Part shown: positions 32,538 to 44,880 of the stretch, piece by piece | How positions within the stretch are numbered: position 1 is the first letter of the stretch | Layout: every line of letters begins with the position of its first letter | NCBI RefSeq assembly: GCF_004359215.1 | Contig: NC_090620.1 | Coordinates: forward strand, 1,935,925-1,999,924 | Source: Bremia lactucae | Lineage: Eukaryota; Oomycota; Peronosporomycetes; Peronosporales; Peronosporaceae | Length of the DNA stretch: 64,000 nt | Direction of reading: 5' to 3' | The notes under the pieces: model-generated | Seen by the model: the letters and a program-made list of their open reading frames with translations, nothing else | Databases searched by the model: none | Told to the model about the DNA's origin: nothing | Position numbers and translations under genes: made by a program

Positions 32538-33342
32538 TGCGTGTGTGCGTGAGGATGAGCCTCAATATCGATCGAGCTCGTCTTTCCCCGCCTTTCCGAA
32601 TGCCATCGGGAGGTGACAGGGCACTTGGCCCAGGGAACAAGCCCTGGCTAGGCTCTTAAAATATATTCCTGAGCAACATGCTGCTCAGTTGGAGCACTTT
32701 AAGGCATTCGTGCTCGGACAGCGGAGGCCCGCGTCTGAGACACAGAGCCATACTGCGGCGGAGTCCGTCACTCAGACTCAATTTGAGTAGAGGCGTGAGC
32801 AGGCACGGAGCGAGGCTCTCAACGGGTTTATTCAGATGCTCTCCGCCCGGCCGCATCAGCCGAGACTCACTCGGATAGACCCGCCTAAGTTCGATGGAAG
32901 TGAGGAGATGCATCGCTGTCGACGTCAATTATCGTAGGTCTGATTTCGGAGCACATTAAAGTGCCTACTTTTATGAAGGGACTACGGCATGGCCCATCGC
33001 GACAGGCCCTTTTTAGAAAGGTGCCGTCGATGATGGAAGAGGCAATCCAAATTGCCTTAGTTGAGGAGCAATTCTACAACAATGCCTCGGCGGCAGCTTG
33101 GTATAAGCTGTCGGCCGAGAGATCAGATGCCCAACTCCATGGAGTTGGGCAATGCAGACTTTTGTCAGCTATAAATGCGGCAAGCCTGCCAAATGATGGC
33201 TCGCTGCTATGCCAGAGTCCCTGCTGGGGCAAAATGCCTAGCAAGAGGACTTCCTTCCCAAAGGGCGATAGCAAGAACCATCCTGCGAGAGGCATGAGCT
33301 CTGCATCGACCACTGAGGGGTCGGGAAATCCGGGAGCGCAGT
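32538..33342 (+). pseudogene. Gypsy-1 copy B gag, broken
   Basis: The N-terminal part matches copy A (EQHAAQLEHFKAFVLGQRRP, about 32670-32730). The capsid region has MKGLRHGPSRQALFRKVPSM (about 32974-33033) and an IQIALVEEQFYNNA segment. The zinc knuckle region (about 33165-33215) is frame-shifted. A deletion near 32905 removes the middle of gag. Stops present. Confidence 0.75.
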
Positions 33343-33399
33343 AGGTGCGGGATGCCCTAATGACGCGGACTCATAAGCTACCCCTAAGTTCAGAGTTGT

Positions 33400-34258
33400 C
33401 GAACAAATGGGTAGCATAGTCCCTGAGGTCTCGAAATTTCGGACCTCAACCCTGATGGTCTATAGCGCTCAAGTACAAGGCTATGATCAGGTGATGACCC
33501 TCCTAGTGGATTCGGGTGCATCACAAAATTTTGTAAAACTCGCGCTCTAAGAAAGAGGGCGATGTTCGAGTCGCCTTGCCACGATGGCAAGCGAGAATAG
33601 GCGACCGTTCGTTTAGCGAACGGGGCGCTCGTTTAGTCTGAGGGAGTTCGAGTTGAACTCGCCTTCAGCTTTAGTGACTTCTCTTGTAAAGGCAATATGG
33701 CACGAGAACGCGTACAGCGGACTCAGACGCCCCGTCTCGGACTTTTGTATGGGAAATGCAGGAAATTCAACAATTGCGAAAGAGGGACATAGTTTCGTCA
33801 ATATGACGAAGCAACTGTTCCTTGCATTGGTTGTTTTAAAGTCAATCCGCTAATCGCTGCTAGACGTACAAACAAGAGGAGCACAAGAGACGTTCATAGT
33901 GCTCATAGTGCTACGTATGGAGAGTCCGTATGACCTCGTCCTTGGCATACCATGGTTGGCAAAACACCAACCATGGATAGACTGGCGTACACGCACAGAT
34001 GCAAACTCTACACAGGACACCGGAAAGGATGTGCTCCTGCGAGAGGCATATGCAACTGATGTCGTGTCGAACACAGTTGAGGGTGCGTTGACTGGATGTC
34101 AAACGTCACCAATCCTACCCAGCTCGTGGAGACTGAGTAGTGAAAGGGCAATGACAAGTAGTCATGTGACCCATAGTCCTGCACAGAGCCGAGAGTCTGT
34201 GATAGTAGACAGCGGGCTGACTAGAAGTCAAGCGTCGCATGAACGGCACAGTGCCTAG
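33400..34258 (+). pseudogene. Gypsy-1 copy B protease
   Basis: Active site LLVDSGASQNFVKLA (about 33500-33545), then a frame-shifted middle and LVLGIPWLAKHQPWIDW (about 33935-33985) in the last frame (33899-34258). Aspartic protease that would mature gag-pol; inactivated by frame breaks between the two parts. Confidence 0.8.
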
Positions 34259-34326
34259 AGCCTGGTGTGGTTGGAAGGGGTGTGTTAGCCAGGAGAGCAG
34301 CGACACCCGCTTCCTAGTCAAAGGTC

Positions 34327-35650
34327 GTGGTAACTCGAAATACGAGTACCAGACAGATTAGGACGATCAAAGGCACGTCTAAACGAGTGACCTTTGGATC
34401 ATTTCCTATTAAAGAGGACGGGCCTTCAAACGAGATGTTCGAGACCGTCAAAGACGAAATTGCGGAGACATCCTCAGTTGAGATGCTCCGGCAAGTCTTT
34501 AAATCTGCCGAGGAGATAGTAAATCTCCCGGAGATGTCGTGGGATATTTTCCTCGCCGAATTTAAGCAAGGAAAGATTCACGAAATAGTCGCACCAGTTC
34601 CAGAAGAGAACTTGGTGGACTGTTGCTCGTCGTTCACAATGGACCAGAGCGTCCTAGAAACGGACGAAAAGACATGGCTAGCTGCTCAAGGCTGCATGCC
34701 TTGAAAGACAGTCCGTTCTTTGAGGTTGTGTGGAAACATCGCGTTGTGTTCCCAGAAGAAGTGCGGAGCCGCCTACCAGCAGATAGGGGCATCAAACACG
34801 AAATAGACGTCGAATCAGGCACCAAGTATTGTGTGACCAGGCAATGGCCATTGCCGAGAGAACAAGTTGATTGTATCGATGAGTTCTTCAACAAGCGAGC
34901 CAAGACGGGACATGTGCGTGGGAGCAAATCGCCTCACTGCAGCCCGACCTTTTGTGTGCGTAAAGCCACAGGAGGATGGTGCGTGGTTTATGCTTACAAT
35001 AAGCTGAACACGGCGACCAGACCGGCGCAAACGCCAATCCCGTGAAAAGACGTTTGTTGAACTCCATGGGAAAGTTATCTATCCTTTTCGCGTCGAATTT
35101 AAGACATGGCTGCTATCAGGTACTCATGAAAGAGTTCGATGTAGCTGAAACTGCCCAAGCGGTATGCTTTGGCTTGTGATGCCCCAAGAATTGAAAACCG
35201 CACCAGCGACATTCAACTGAGTGGTGGCTCACGTGATGGATTAGCACCGTGCCTACGCGCTGCATTACTCTGACGATGTATTCGTGCATAGTAGGGTTGA
35301 GAACGGGCTGAGCGCAATAGAGTCGCACAAGCGTCATTTAGACGCTGTGTTGCAGACTTTAAAGGACGCCCAATTGTACGTCAACTTGCAAAAGTGCGTC
35401 ATAGGGGTCCCTGAGATGCAGGGCTGCATAGTAGGTACACATGGTGTACGAGAAGACCCAAACAAGGTAAAATCAGTAAAGGAACGACCAATCCCACGGC
35501 ATGTGAAGAAATTGCGCCAATTCCTAGGGCTCGCTAATTACTTGCATAAGTATAGCAAGAATTATGCCGAGCAAACTAAACCATTATATGATCTACTTAA
35601 AAAGGACACAGAATGGGTTTGGTTTAAAGACAAAATGATGCGTTCACATC
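34327..35650 (+). pseudogene. Gypsy-1 copy B reverse transcriptase, broken
   Basis: A protease-RT linker (34327-34704) is followed by the RT fingers (FPEEVRSRLPADRGIKHEID, about 34750-34810; SPTFCVRKATGGWCVVYAYN, about 34940-35000). The palm then shows YSDDVFVHSR (about 35267-35297), where the usual Gypsy box is Y-[LVI]-DD. The thumb/connection is YVNLQKCVIGVPEM and LRQFLGLANYLHKYSKNYAE (about 35510-35573). Breaks near 34700, 35045 and 35260. Confidence 0.8.
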
Positions 35651-35651
35651 A

Positions 35652-36110
35652 GTGAAGCAATCTCTTGTAGAGGCATCGGTCTTGGCATTGTTAGTCGTGG
35701 ACAAGCCCTTTATCGTCGTCTGCGATGCAAGTAATTTTGCAATTGTTAGCGCGCTCATGCAGAAGGATGACGACGGCGTTGACTGCGTCATCTCTTATCT
35801 ATCCCGGCTTTTAAAAGCCGCCGAACATAATTACCCTCAGCATGACAAAGAGCTACTTTCAATAAAGTATGTTCTTGTGGAGTTTCGTGTGCACCTATTG
35901 GATCCGAGCCGTTTTGTGGTTTATATGGATCACGCATCACTGCGGACCGCAATAAACTCACCGCACCTCTCACCTAGAATGGCAAGATGGCTTACATTCT
36001 TCTCTGAATTAATTTTCAAGCTGCATACAAGCTTGGTAAGTCGAATGTATTGGCTGACGCTTTATCGCGCAGACCAGACTTCGAGGTAACACACCAGGAA
36101 AGTGTGTCTA
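35652..36110 (+). pseudogene. Gypsy-1 copy B RNase H (shares its frameshift with copy C)
   Basis: FIVVCDASNFAIVSALMQKD (about 35710-35770), HDKELLSIKYVLVEFRVHLL, and YMDHASLRTAINSPHLS (about 35922-35972). A frameshift near 36015 sends the main frame into nonsense, while ALSRRPDFEVT continues in another frame (36050 onward). The identical frameshift sits at the matching place in copy C (about 55595). Confidence 0.85.
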
Positions 36111-36249
36111 GTGCTGAATCACAATTTCAGCCGTCAACGTTGGCAGCCATGAAGGCATACCACCTGACGAGCTCAGTAGTCTCTGAAAAAAAGAGAGCTA
36201 CAGTCAGGAAGACCATTATAGCCTGCTGTTGGATCACTCTGGTGGATGA

Positions 36250-37000
36250 AAGGTAACCTTTCCGTCGCACCTGAGAGCTAAGCTAAATCACTTTAGCTAC
36301 AGTGATGGCCTGTTATGGCATCAGCTGTCACCTTGTGATCCCTTGAGAATCCATGTGCCACATGACACAGATCTCAAGCTGATGGTCCTTCACGTGCTCC
36401 ATGACGCACCATTTTATGGGCATCTGGGCCGTGAAAATGCATTTTTACGAGTGTCAGAAGAATTTTGGTGGCCACACCTATCTCGATGGGTGACCAGCGA
36501 TATTCGGTCTTGCGAACAGTGTCAGCGCATTAAGCCTGCACCGTCCAGCAGTGCGCCACTAAAGCCGCTGTTGATTCCAACGGATTTTGGGAAGTCAGTA
36601 AATCTGGACTTCATGTTTGGCATGCCGCCCGACCACAAGGGTCAGATGGTGCTCGTCGTCTTTGTAGACAGACTGAACAAAGTGGTGCATTTAGCACCAT
36701 GTGAAACATCGATCACAGGCAAGGGGGCAGCTCTCTTGAACCTGGATCATGTATACCGACTACACGGGATGCCCGAGTCCATAGTATCGGACCGGGGTCC
36801 ACGTTTTACGTCTGGGTTTTGGCGTCATGTGTTCGAGCTGCTAGGTAGCAAGCTCCACATGTCGACCGCAGATCATCCCCAGACCGATGGCCAAACAGAA
36901 CGTGCCAATCGGATCGTGGCGGATGTCTTACGCACTATAGCAACTCCCAAAGATTAGAGCAAGCAATTGTACTTTGTGGAGCTCGCTAAAAATAACAGTG
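36250..37000 (+). pseudogene. Gypsy-1 copy B integrase core, nearly open
   Basis: A 204-residue frame (36343-36957). The HHCC zinc module is HDAPFYGHLGRENAFLRVSE with CEQCQRIKP (about 36400-36540). In the DDE core, NLDFMFGMPPDHKG has the first Asp; IVSDRGPRFTSGFW has the second Asp, but the usual DRDPRF is [24 protein letters not shown] has the Glu. It ends at TAG 36955-36957 before the core is complete. Confidence 0.85.
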
Positions 37001-38215
37001 TCCACGCCAGTACGGTGAGACATCGTTTTCTATAAACGGACTGCTCCATCCTCGGATGCCAGTCTCGTTTGTGCGCGCCCGAGTTTTAGTGGGGGAGGGC
37101 CCCTCACTACGCTCGGTGCGAAAGAGGGACATAGCTTCGTCAATATGACGATGACCCGCGAGGGTATCATCTCAACGACGAAACTTGCCTTAGTGACCCT
37201 GCCGGGTTGGCAGTGGTCAGTATGTAGTCACGGCAAGGAATGCATGTGCTCTCACACAATAGCGATGTTTCGTTGCTTACAACTACGTCCTACGAACGAT
37301 TCCGGCGATGTCATAGGCGAGTTGAATGCTAAAAGCCTGAGCGAGGCTTAACACTTTGTGGATGAGCGATTAGCCATCCCACGAAAAGTCCGTGACCGTG
37401 GCGCAACGGCAAGCGCACAAGATAAACAAAAGAATGCTGACTGAAATGGTCGCAAAAATAATGAATGCTTAAGTGTTCGACATAAAGTACTGTTAAGTAC
37501 TGTTACTCTACCTAAAATCGCAATTTTTGTACTACCTGGGGGTACTTAAAATTATTGCTACGTTACATTGGGCCATTTACTGTGGTCGAGAAGGTCAAAG
37601 ACCTAAATTATAGGCTCACCCTCCCGCCATATATGAAGATGCACCCCGTCTTTTACGTGGGTCGTCTCAAACGGTATGTGGACCCAGATGAGGTCACATA
37701 TTCCCATCAGTCTAAGGAGACTGTTGGTGACACCGACCATGGGTTCAGTATTAAACAGATGGGGGAAATGAGGAAGGCGAAAGACTTGCCTCCGACCTTC
37801 TCTTCCCATGAGAACGTAACGGACTCGGAGAGCGAGAGATACCACGCGCGTAATACGGTTCCTCAGCATTAACTTCTTAAAGATGTCCAGCCGAAGTTTC
37901 AAGCGTTCGTAACCCTGACGATTTTTCGCGCGAGCATCATGAAGCCGAGGTCAGTAGCAAGACTTGACCCTCGAAATCCCCAATGCGTCGTTCAGCAGCG
38001 CTTAATGCCTGCAACTGAACGATCGCGGGAAAGGCAGCAGCGATTATGTGGGCAAAATCGCCACTCCTATCGAGCGCCGCCTGCACTGATTGGATGCGGA
38101 TGGGAATCAACGCTTCCTTGCTAAAAGTTTGCTTGCCCACCGCTCCGTGAGGAAGAAGCATCAAATCCTCGTCCAGTGGAGAGGATACCCGAAAATTCAC
38201 CATGTCTTGTCAAAG
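37001..38215 (+). pseudogene. Gypsy-1 copy B integrase C-terminus, linker and chromodomain
   Basis: After several stops, a good frame (37555-37872) carries the GPY/F module (LRYIGPFTVVEKVKDLNYRL, PVFYVGRLKRYVDPDEVT) and an acidic linker. In a shifted frame near 38110-38190 the chromodomain core ILVQWRGYPK is readable. The chromodomain marks the element as a chromovirus. Sequence similarity to copy C ends near 38200. Confidence 0.75.
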
Positions 38216-38289
38216 CCTTAAAGTTGACTTAGTGACAAACAAGCCGGGCTTGCATTCACGTCCCATACCATTAAGCACAGAGGTCTTTG

Positions 38290-38925
38290 TAACTAAGCCC
38301 TGTTTATCCTCTCCTCCTAATGGTTTACCGACCCTAGTTCTTCCCCAGTAGACCGCCCGGCCCCACTCGGCGTTTCCCGCACCGTACAGCTTTCTGGTAT
38401 AAGGTGGGATTGATGCTTCGAGCTTTGCGCGAATTGCGCAACGGACAAGCCGGGCGCAAGTGCTTAGTGCTTTCTCGCATATAACATCTACGATGTTTGA
38501 ATGCTATTCCACAGCTTTTCTTCTCCTTACTAATAGACAAATCTGATGCGCTCGACGGGCTTTCCAATATTTCTGCGTACCAACGCGAGAGGACTTAAAG
38601 TCGAACTCAGCGCGTAACCCCATGGCAATTGCCGCTTCTAAAGTAACGGGATGAGATTGGTACAATTCCGTTTGGGCAACCCCCGCATTAAGGTCTTCCA
38701 TTATGAACGAATAATTTAACCACTTCTTGCCCTCGGCCTTGATGTATAGCGGCAAAAAGAGCTCTTAACTCCTGGGCGTAGTCTCCTAGGATCGGTCTAC
38801 CCTGACGAGCCGCTAAATATCGTGATCGTGTGCGAGAAATCTGATTAGATGGGACAAACATGCTAGTCAGATGATGTTTTGGCAAATCACACCCCACGAG
38901 AGGCAAGGTAAACCTGCCTACTTGG
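38290..38925 (-). pseudogene. Gypsy gag fragment, minus strand
   Basis: Three minus-strand frames give a classical Retrotrans_gag region: RSRYLAARQGRPILGDYAQE (about 38835-38775), VTLEAAIAMGLRAEFDFKSS (about 38645-38590), and a knuckle-like ending STKHLRPACPLR (about 38470-38435). The first Cys pair of the knuckle is damaged. It probably belongs to Gypsy-2 or Gypsy-3. Confidence 0.65.
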
Positions 38926-39316
38926 ACGAGCGGTGCAACTTATAGGGTGCACCAACTAAGTACCTGTTTTCAATCCTGTCACATGCCATAACCAGTTTGT
39001 CAAACTAGGTCTCGCAGCCTACGATTTGCACATTCTGTATGAATGCTCCCGAAGCGTAAAACTAAAAGGAGTTGCATCCTTAGCACGCGTCCAAGTGTAA
39101 CATCGATGCCAAAAACGCATCGATGAAGAATTCGTTTTTGTTGTCACCAAACTGTGAAGTCTGGATGAGTGACGACGGGATCTTATACCGCTCGTTGGTC
39201 ATATACCGTTCGTTGGTCATAGCAGACCAACGAACCAAGTTGCCCTTTGCAGGCAACCAAGACTCTTTTCGGGAGCGAACCGCAACGAATTGCGGTCTCC
39301 GTTCCTTTGGTTAATG
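38926..39316 (-). pseudogene. Piece of the Gypsy-3-type ORF joined to gag
   Basis: The minus strand here matches the plus-strand ORF at 41640-42030 (shared CGTTGCGGTTCGCTCC and GCCTCTCGTGGGG). It fuses directly to a gag fragment at about 38925, so this is a recombinant junction. Confidence 0.5.
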
Positions 39317-39589
39317 CTAAGTTGCAGACTAACATTCTGTTGAAGTGATCTTTACAATCCTTCGTTCCTGGTGGTACATTTTAGCATTCCCGGTACGGGG
39401 GCTCTTTAGATCGGAGTCATTACAAGATGACTCCTCATCAATATAGTCCGAGGAATGGAACATCTTGGAGATTAATATCTGATCTCTCTCGTCTTAACCC
39501 ACCGTTTTATGACAAAATTGCTCAGATAAAGATCTGGAGGCCAAAATTATATTTAAATGAAATTAGAGTAAGGTCGTAATATTAAATAT

Positions 39590-39839
39590 AGTTCAGTTCC
39601 CCGTTTGATCTAAAACCGTCAAATGCGTTACTAAGGCTTGCCAATGATCTGTGATAGTACAAAGCCGCATGTACACACTCGCAAGCATAGATATCGCTCA
39701 GGTCTACGAACCATTGGTCCCTTGAACTAGGATTCATTAAGTTATACGAGCTTGTACGACTTACGAAGTTGTTAAACTTCTTAAGACTATAGAACTAAGC
39801 GACTCTTTAAGTATAGAGGAGCGAAGTAGCTTCGCTACA
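39590..39839 (+). repeat. Gypsy-2 LTR, 3' part
   Basis: Matches the LTR at 60053-60533 in reverse: CTTGAACTAGGATTCATTAA at about 39720, an ACTATAGAACTAAG palindrome remnant, and the terminal GCTTCGCTACA at 39839. It is followed by a primer-binding-like region and gag on the same strand, so it is a 5' LTR. The left end is eroded (about 39330-39590 not clear). Confidence 0.7.
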
Positions 39840-39959
39840 CCTGGAAGCACTCGCAGGCAATTTACACTTGATAATTAATTAAATTTAGCCTCTTCTGGCA
39901 TGGATATCTTCCCCAAACTTTCAAAGCGAAACGAGTAGCATATAAGAAGCTCAGAACTT

Positions 39960-40290
39960 TGTATGGGCTCGATCACATAGATCACAACCTTTCCCAGGCC
40001 CAGATGTTCTTGATGCAAGGCCTAAAGACTTAATATGAATCCTCTCTTATCGGGCAGCAAAGGATCACTTAGCGGAACTCGGTACAATCCTGTACCTGAT
40101 CCGGAGCCTAAGGCTCGCCCTCTTGCTGTCAGTGTTAACACATATGAGGGCAAAGAGGAAGGAAATCTCCTTTTCTGGATTAAATAAACGAAAACGTCCA
40201 TAGCCTCCGTCATGGCTATATTTAAGCTCGGTAGGAAAGCGAGTAAGTAAGCACTCACATGTAGCACGTCTAAAGACGTCGCACTTCCCG
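39960..40290 (+). pseudogene. Gypsy gag N-terminal fragment
   Basis: A plus-strand frame with typical Gypsy gag sequence: [20 protein letters not shown] (about 40112-40171) followed by FKLGRKASK and ALTC (about 40213-40255). Two stops. It breaks off into other sequence at about 40285. It sits behind a Gypsy-2 LTR in the right order. Confidence 0.6.
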
Positions 40291-40299
40291 CGTCTCCTG

Positions 40300-40452
40300 C
40301 TGCTTTAGGGTGAAGCCCATGCCCCTAGAATTGCGTACTCCCTTAGAGACTCTCACTGGAGGACGTGCATCTCTTCTGAGAAGCGCGAAGGGATTGATAG
40401 CTTACAATTCTTTTACGAGCTCACGAAGCGCTCGTTTTCCCAAGGTTTTTTT
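40300..40452 (+). pseudogene. Scrap of the Gypsy-3 antisense ORF
   Basis: Matches 42040-42190 in the same sense (TCTCTTCTGAGAAGCGCGAAGGGATTGA against the equivalent there) and ends at the LTR. Confidence 0.55.
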
Positions 40453-40453
40453 G

Positions 40454-40965
40454 TGTAACAAGGCACATTTCACTAGTGCTGACCAGTACTAGTTAATCAT
40501 ACACTGATTACAGTGTAGGATAGGTGCCTCGAAGCTTCACGTACACAAAGGTACCGAGGACGATTTCTTAAGAAGCTAAGGGTCTTCAGAGTAAAGGTCT
40601 AGACTAAGGCCTTAGAATAGAGAAAAGGTAAGACTGTATTAATCTATTCACATTCCTACGAAACGATCTTCTACTTACTACTGAACCTATTATATTAATA
40701 AGTAACAAGGTATGGCACCTTCTTGCGCACCGCACAATCGTGTCTTAAACCGATTGGCGGGGTTGATTTAAACTTAAATCAACCAATCAATAGAACTAAT
40801 GTCTAATTGCATCAATATTACCAAATTTGGTATTAATGGAACTATTGAAGTCAAAATTAATAAAGATAATAATTTTAAACTTCTTCATTTATTTCCTCTC
40901 ATAGGAAATATTATTTCCTATTCCTCCTATAGGATATAATACTTGTGTAACGGGACCCCGTTACA
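40454..40965 (-). repeat. Gypsy-3 LTR, complete (512 bp)
   Basis: Plus-strand ends are TGTAACAAGGCACA and ACCCCGTTACA. A minus-strand polypurine tract (TTAAGTGGTGGTGAG, 40980-40966) lies immediately before its minus-strand start, so it is the 3' LTR of the minus-strand Gypsy-3 element. It carries two stem-loops: 40472-40481 with 40484-40493, and TACACTGATTACAGTGTA at about 40501-40518. No target duplication seen. Confidence 0.8.
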
Positions 40966-41104
40966 CTCACCACCACTTAACCAACAGTCACCATAGTGAC
41001 TGATGTAGGGTGAAACGATATACTATTATGTCTTTCCCTTTAATTTTTGTATGTTGATTTTAACAATAATTCCGATTTTATTTTCATAAATTGATTTTGA
41101 CCGA

Positions 41105-42902
41105 AATCAACATGGCGACTAATAAGTCTGTGCGCGTGGCCCGTGAGGCCGCAAAGCTGACAGCTGCACGGTACAGTGCAGCTGTTGGTAATGAAATTTA
41201 TCAATGGACGCTAATACGTCTACTGCGGGGAATACGTCACCTACTCCCATTGGAGGTGACGATGACAAGTCATCTGCTACACCGACTGTAGGTGAGTGGA
41301 CCAAGTCACCGGCATCGCCGGACTCAGTGTCTACTGTAAAGGCCGCTGGATCACCCGGGGCCGAGTCCGTTAAGCCTTCAGGTTCTAACGTGACAACTAG
41401 AGGGGTGATGACGAGGTTATTCGACTCGTCGAACCTCTTTGGTGAGGAGTCATCATCCGATGACTCCGTGAGCGATGACCACTCTGGTAACGTTAGCATG
41501 CGTCACCCAGAAAATTAAGTGGTCGCGAGGGGAAGAGTGCTGCTGGTGGTGATAGTTTGCATCACCAGGAAGGGAGTGATTCTAGAGATCGCTCCAAGGG
41601 CTAAGTTAACGTTGACGTTAACATGAGCCAACACGAGAGGGATCGCAATACGTTGCGGTTCGCTCCTGAAAATCGGCCTTGGTTGCCCTCTAGGAGAAAC
41701 CTCATTCGTTGGTCTGTATGAACAACGATCGATGTCATATTCCGCTATTCAACTCATCCAGGTTTCACATGCCCGGTGAGGATGAGACGAAATTCCTCAC
41801 CGATGCCTTTTCCGGCATCGGTGGTACTCCTCTAAGCTGACAAAGGATGTCAAACCTTTGCGCTAAACTTCGACAGCTTTTATACAGCATGTACAAAAAT
41901 AGGCCGTGAGGTCTGGCTTGACAAGCTAAATGCTTTCCGTGAGCGGTTCGAGAAACAGACCGTAGTCGGTGCATGATATAAGCTGTACTGTTTGTCTTAG
42001 GAGACAGGGATTCCTTGCCTCTCGTGGGGGGACCCATGCTCCTGCTGTTTTAAGGGTGCAGGTCATGCCCCAAAAGAAAGCATATTTCTTAAAGATCTTC
42101 ATTGGAGAACGCTCATCTCTTACGAGATGCGTGAAGGGATTGAGAACCTCCAATCCTATTACGAGCGCGGAAAGCGCTCGTTCTCCGATGGACCTTCTGT
42201 CAAGGAGGATGGGGCTGTTCGTACTGCAAGACGAAACCTGGAACGTCCAACATCAATTGGGAACGAGGCTCCTAGCTATCATGTGAGGGTGGATACCCTC
42301 GCCAACGAACGAGATATCTCGTTCGAACTCTATTTACCTCTGGGTGGTTCGAAAAGCTTTCAACAAGAAAATGCTTCTCACCACTCGAATCCGTCAATGG
42401 ATGTGGAGGGGGGGGGTCGGGTTCGCCTCGTTTGACGAACCCGAATCAACATCATGATTCGGATCACGCCCTTTATTTTTTGAGAAAGGATTCTGATCAC
42501 GAGCGATCCCGTCGCCGCGAGTTAGCGGTGATGGCTAATAATGTTTCTCGTGACCAGTTGGTAGATTAAAATTGTGTGCAGGTTGCGACGGATCAACTGG
42601 CGAACGAGAGGACACATCAGTTCCTTCAAAACGAGATGGTGACAGCTCGTCAGAAGATCATTCCCTTGGAGAAAAAATGAGTGGATCGTCTGATTCAAGA
42701 CAATCAGAGTCGGTACCGAGAAGATACGGCTTTGGCTCGGAACCATGAAGCTTTGGTGAATGCCCTAGACTGTTCCGGTGAAATCCGGAACCGGAAGAAG
42801 TCTCGTACTGATGGTACGGCGGAGACGCTGAACATAAGACGTAGGATGCGTACGCATACTAAGAGGCAGCTCGATCGTGTACACATTGCCTTGGCGATGT
42901 AG
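41105..42902 (+). pseudogene. Antisense ORF between Gypsy-3 pol and its 3' LTR, broken
   Basis: Long coding-like region opposite to pol. It starts near ATG 41111 (MATNKSVRVAREAAKLTAAR), then a Ser/Asp-rich stretch (41204-41518), a globular-looking part (EDETKFLTDAFSGIGGTPL near 41778-41835; MREGIENLQSYYERGKRSFS near 42127-42186) and a C-terminal coiled coil (about 42530-42770; LANERTHQFLQNEM, YREDTALARNHEALVNAL). About six breaks. Overall make-up (disordered N-part, helical core, coiled coil) resembles a gag-like structural protein, but no domain is recognised. Confidence 0.5.
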
Positions 42903-44200
42903 TACACGAAACGGGCCGATAGACCTGGGTAGTAATTTATTACTGCCTACATTCGTCACTACATGTTTTTTAGGTTTACAGTAGACAGTACCACTAGGTC
43001 ATTAACATTAAATGAAAGTATTTTTGCTCTTCCATTTTTGTGAGAGTTCTATTTCTATCGGTCTACCGCATCAGCAATGGAATCCTGTACAAAACGGGCC
43101 ACTGCTTTTCTATCCAACAGGAAATCACCTGCTGACTGGGTTTTATTTCTGTTTCAGTGCGACCGGCTCGCACTGCGGAGATATTAATCTCCTCATTATT
43201 GAGGGTATTATCGTTCTCATTAATATTATTGTTTTCGGTGCTGAGTCTTTTAGCATCGTTGTCAAAGTCTGTAATATCATTATTGTATTACTGAGTTTGT
43301 CAACTTCAATGTTGATTAAATCAACATTCGTATCCTCGCATTGACCTTACCGCTAATGCGTGACGGCAAGAGCTAAAATGTCCTTACTCGAGTGAGTTCT
43401 TTCCCACGTAAATAGAATTCCCTCCAAACAAGGTGGGTGGCGTAAGACATTTACCAAAAATGGGGTATGCTTGAAGAAGCATGCACTGAATCGTTGATGG
43501 TAAATTCTATTATCGGCAAGAGCTCGTTCCAACTCTTAAAAGAATAGACGTATCCGCGAGAAATCTCTTCGAGAATACGGTTTGCCCACTCCGTCTGACC
43601 ATCTTCTTAAGGATGATCAAAAGTTAACATTTCAACAGTGTTCCAATTGATTTAAACACAGTTTGCCAATTCCGCCGTGGTTCTAGGCTCTCGATCTGAG
43701 ACCAGTTCGCGGGGTCACCCATAGAGTCAAAATATCGTGTCAACAAAGACACGTGCACAGCCTTTGGCTGTGATCGACTCCGGTACTTCAGCAAGATGTA
43801 CCATTTTGCTAAAACGATCAACAAAAGCAAGAACACCATTGTTCTTATGTTCGTCGTCAGGAAATCCGAAGACGAGGTCCATGGATTAAGACTGCAACAC
43901 TGCGGGAACAGGCAGAAGTTGTAATGGATCACGGGATGAAGCACTGGGCTTCATTGGTAAATAAACTCCGCATCTACTTGCGGATGAAATCATACTGGCG
44001 CGGCTTGTAATACTCGCAACTTATCGTGAGATAGGTCTTCTCATGTCCACGATGACCACTAATTGGTGTATCGTGACACTCATACATGATGCGTAAACGC
44101 AAATCATTACGGGTTGGGATGACGACACGAGGTGTGTCGCCAGTAATGGCTGTGTAATACAGTAACCCATTGCGAGTTGTCTTTTGATCTGTTGAGAAAC
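42765..44200 (-). pseudogene. Gypsy-3 integrase, broken
   Basis: Minus strand. Integrase core segments run from about 44050 down to 43590 (for example the region encoding FADDEHKNNGVLAF-like sequence near 43860 in shifted frame). The C-terminal module is SIGPFRVLHRQGNVYTIELP (about 42925-42865) with HPTSYVQRLR. No chromodomain recognised. It ends against the opposite-strand ORF. Confidence 0.65.
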
Positions 44201-44203
44201 TAT

Positions 44204-44880
44204 TTAAAATCCTTTTAAGGATTGTTGGGATGGATTTCTAAGGCAATCCATCAACCCTTTAAGAGCCTTATCTTCTTGAAAAGCTTTTCTAATGTCGGAA
44301 AATAATGTTGACGACGAAACACTTATTGTTGCAACAGTGGCCGTATGCTCACTGTCCGCTTGCGCACCCCGGCTCAAAGTCGGGTTGGCGCGAAAGAGCA
44401 TCAGCGACGACGTTAAGTCATCCTGTTTATTTTCACGGGGAAGTTATAGTCCGTGAAGAAAGACAACCCTCTCGCCATTCTTTGAGAGCGGTTTGGACCG
44501 TTTACGGCCGAGCGTAAAGACGCATGGTCCGTATACGCAATGAGCGGTCTACCTCCCAAGCGATAGACCCTAAACCTAGCTAGTGCGTATAACATGGCAA
44601 GGAATTCTTTGTCATGCACTGGTTAGTTGCGTTCAGCTGGTTGAAGCTGACGCGAACGACGCGCTCTGCGCCGTCTGTGTCATATTGCATTAACACACAG
44701 CCGATTGCAAAATCACTGGCGTCACAGACCACATGAAATGGTCGGTCTTGGTCCGCAATCGCCAGGATTGGCAATTGCATCACTCTTTGCTTAATACCCT
44801 TAAAGGAAGTCTGGCGATCAACGTTCCGTGACCACTATTTTTTCCTTCAAGAAAGATGTACTGTCGTTTCGGCGTAATTG
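44204..44880 (-). pseudogene. Gypsy-3 RNase H, broken
   Basis: PFHVVCDASDFAIGCVLMQY (about 44742-44683) then, after a frame shift, HDKEFLAMLYALARFRVYRL (about 44616-44560) and AYTDHASLRSAVNGPNRSQR (about 44540-44480). Downstream of RT in the normal order. Confidence 0.8.

Noticed and set aside
32638..32660. Possible tRNA-like or small RNA gene near the LTR ends
   Set aside because: Sequences after LTRs resemble primer-binding sites only; no cloverleaf could be drawn.
42681..42959. Whether the antisense coiled-coil end in Gypsy-3 is only a shadow of integrase
   Set aside because: Only the last part (42765-42902) overlaps the integrase C-terminus; the bulk of the plus frame lies beyond pol, so I kept it as a feature.
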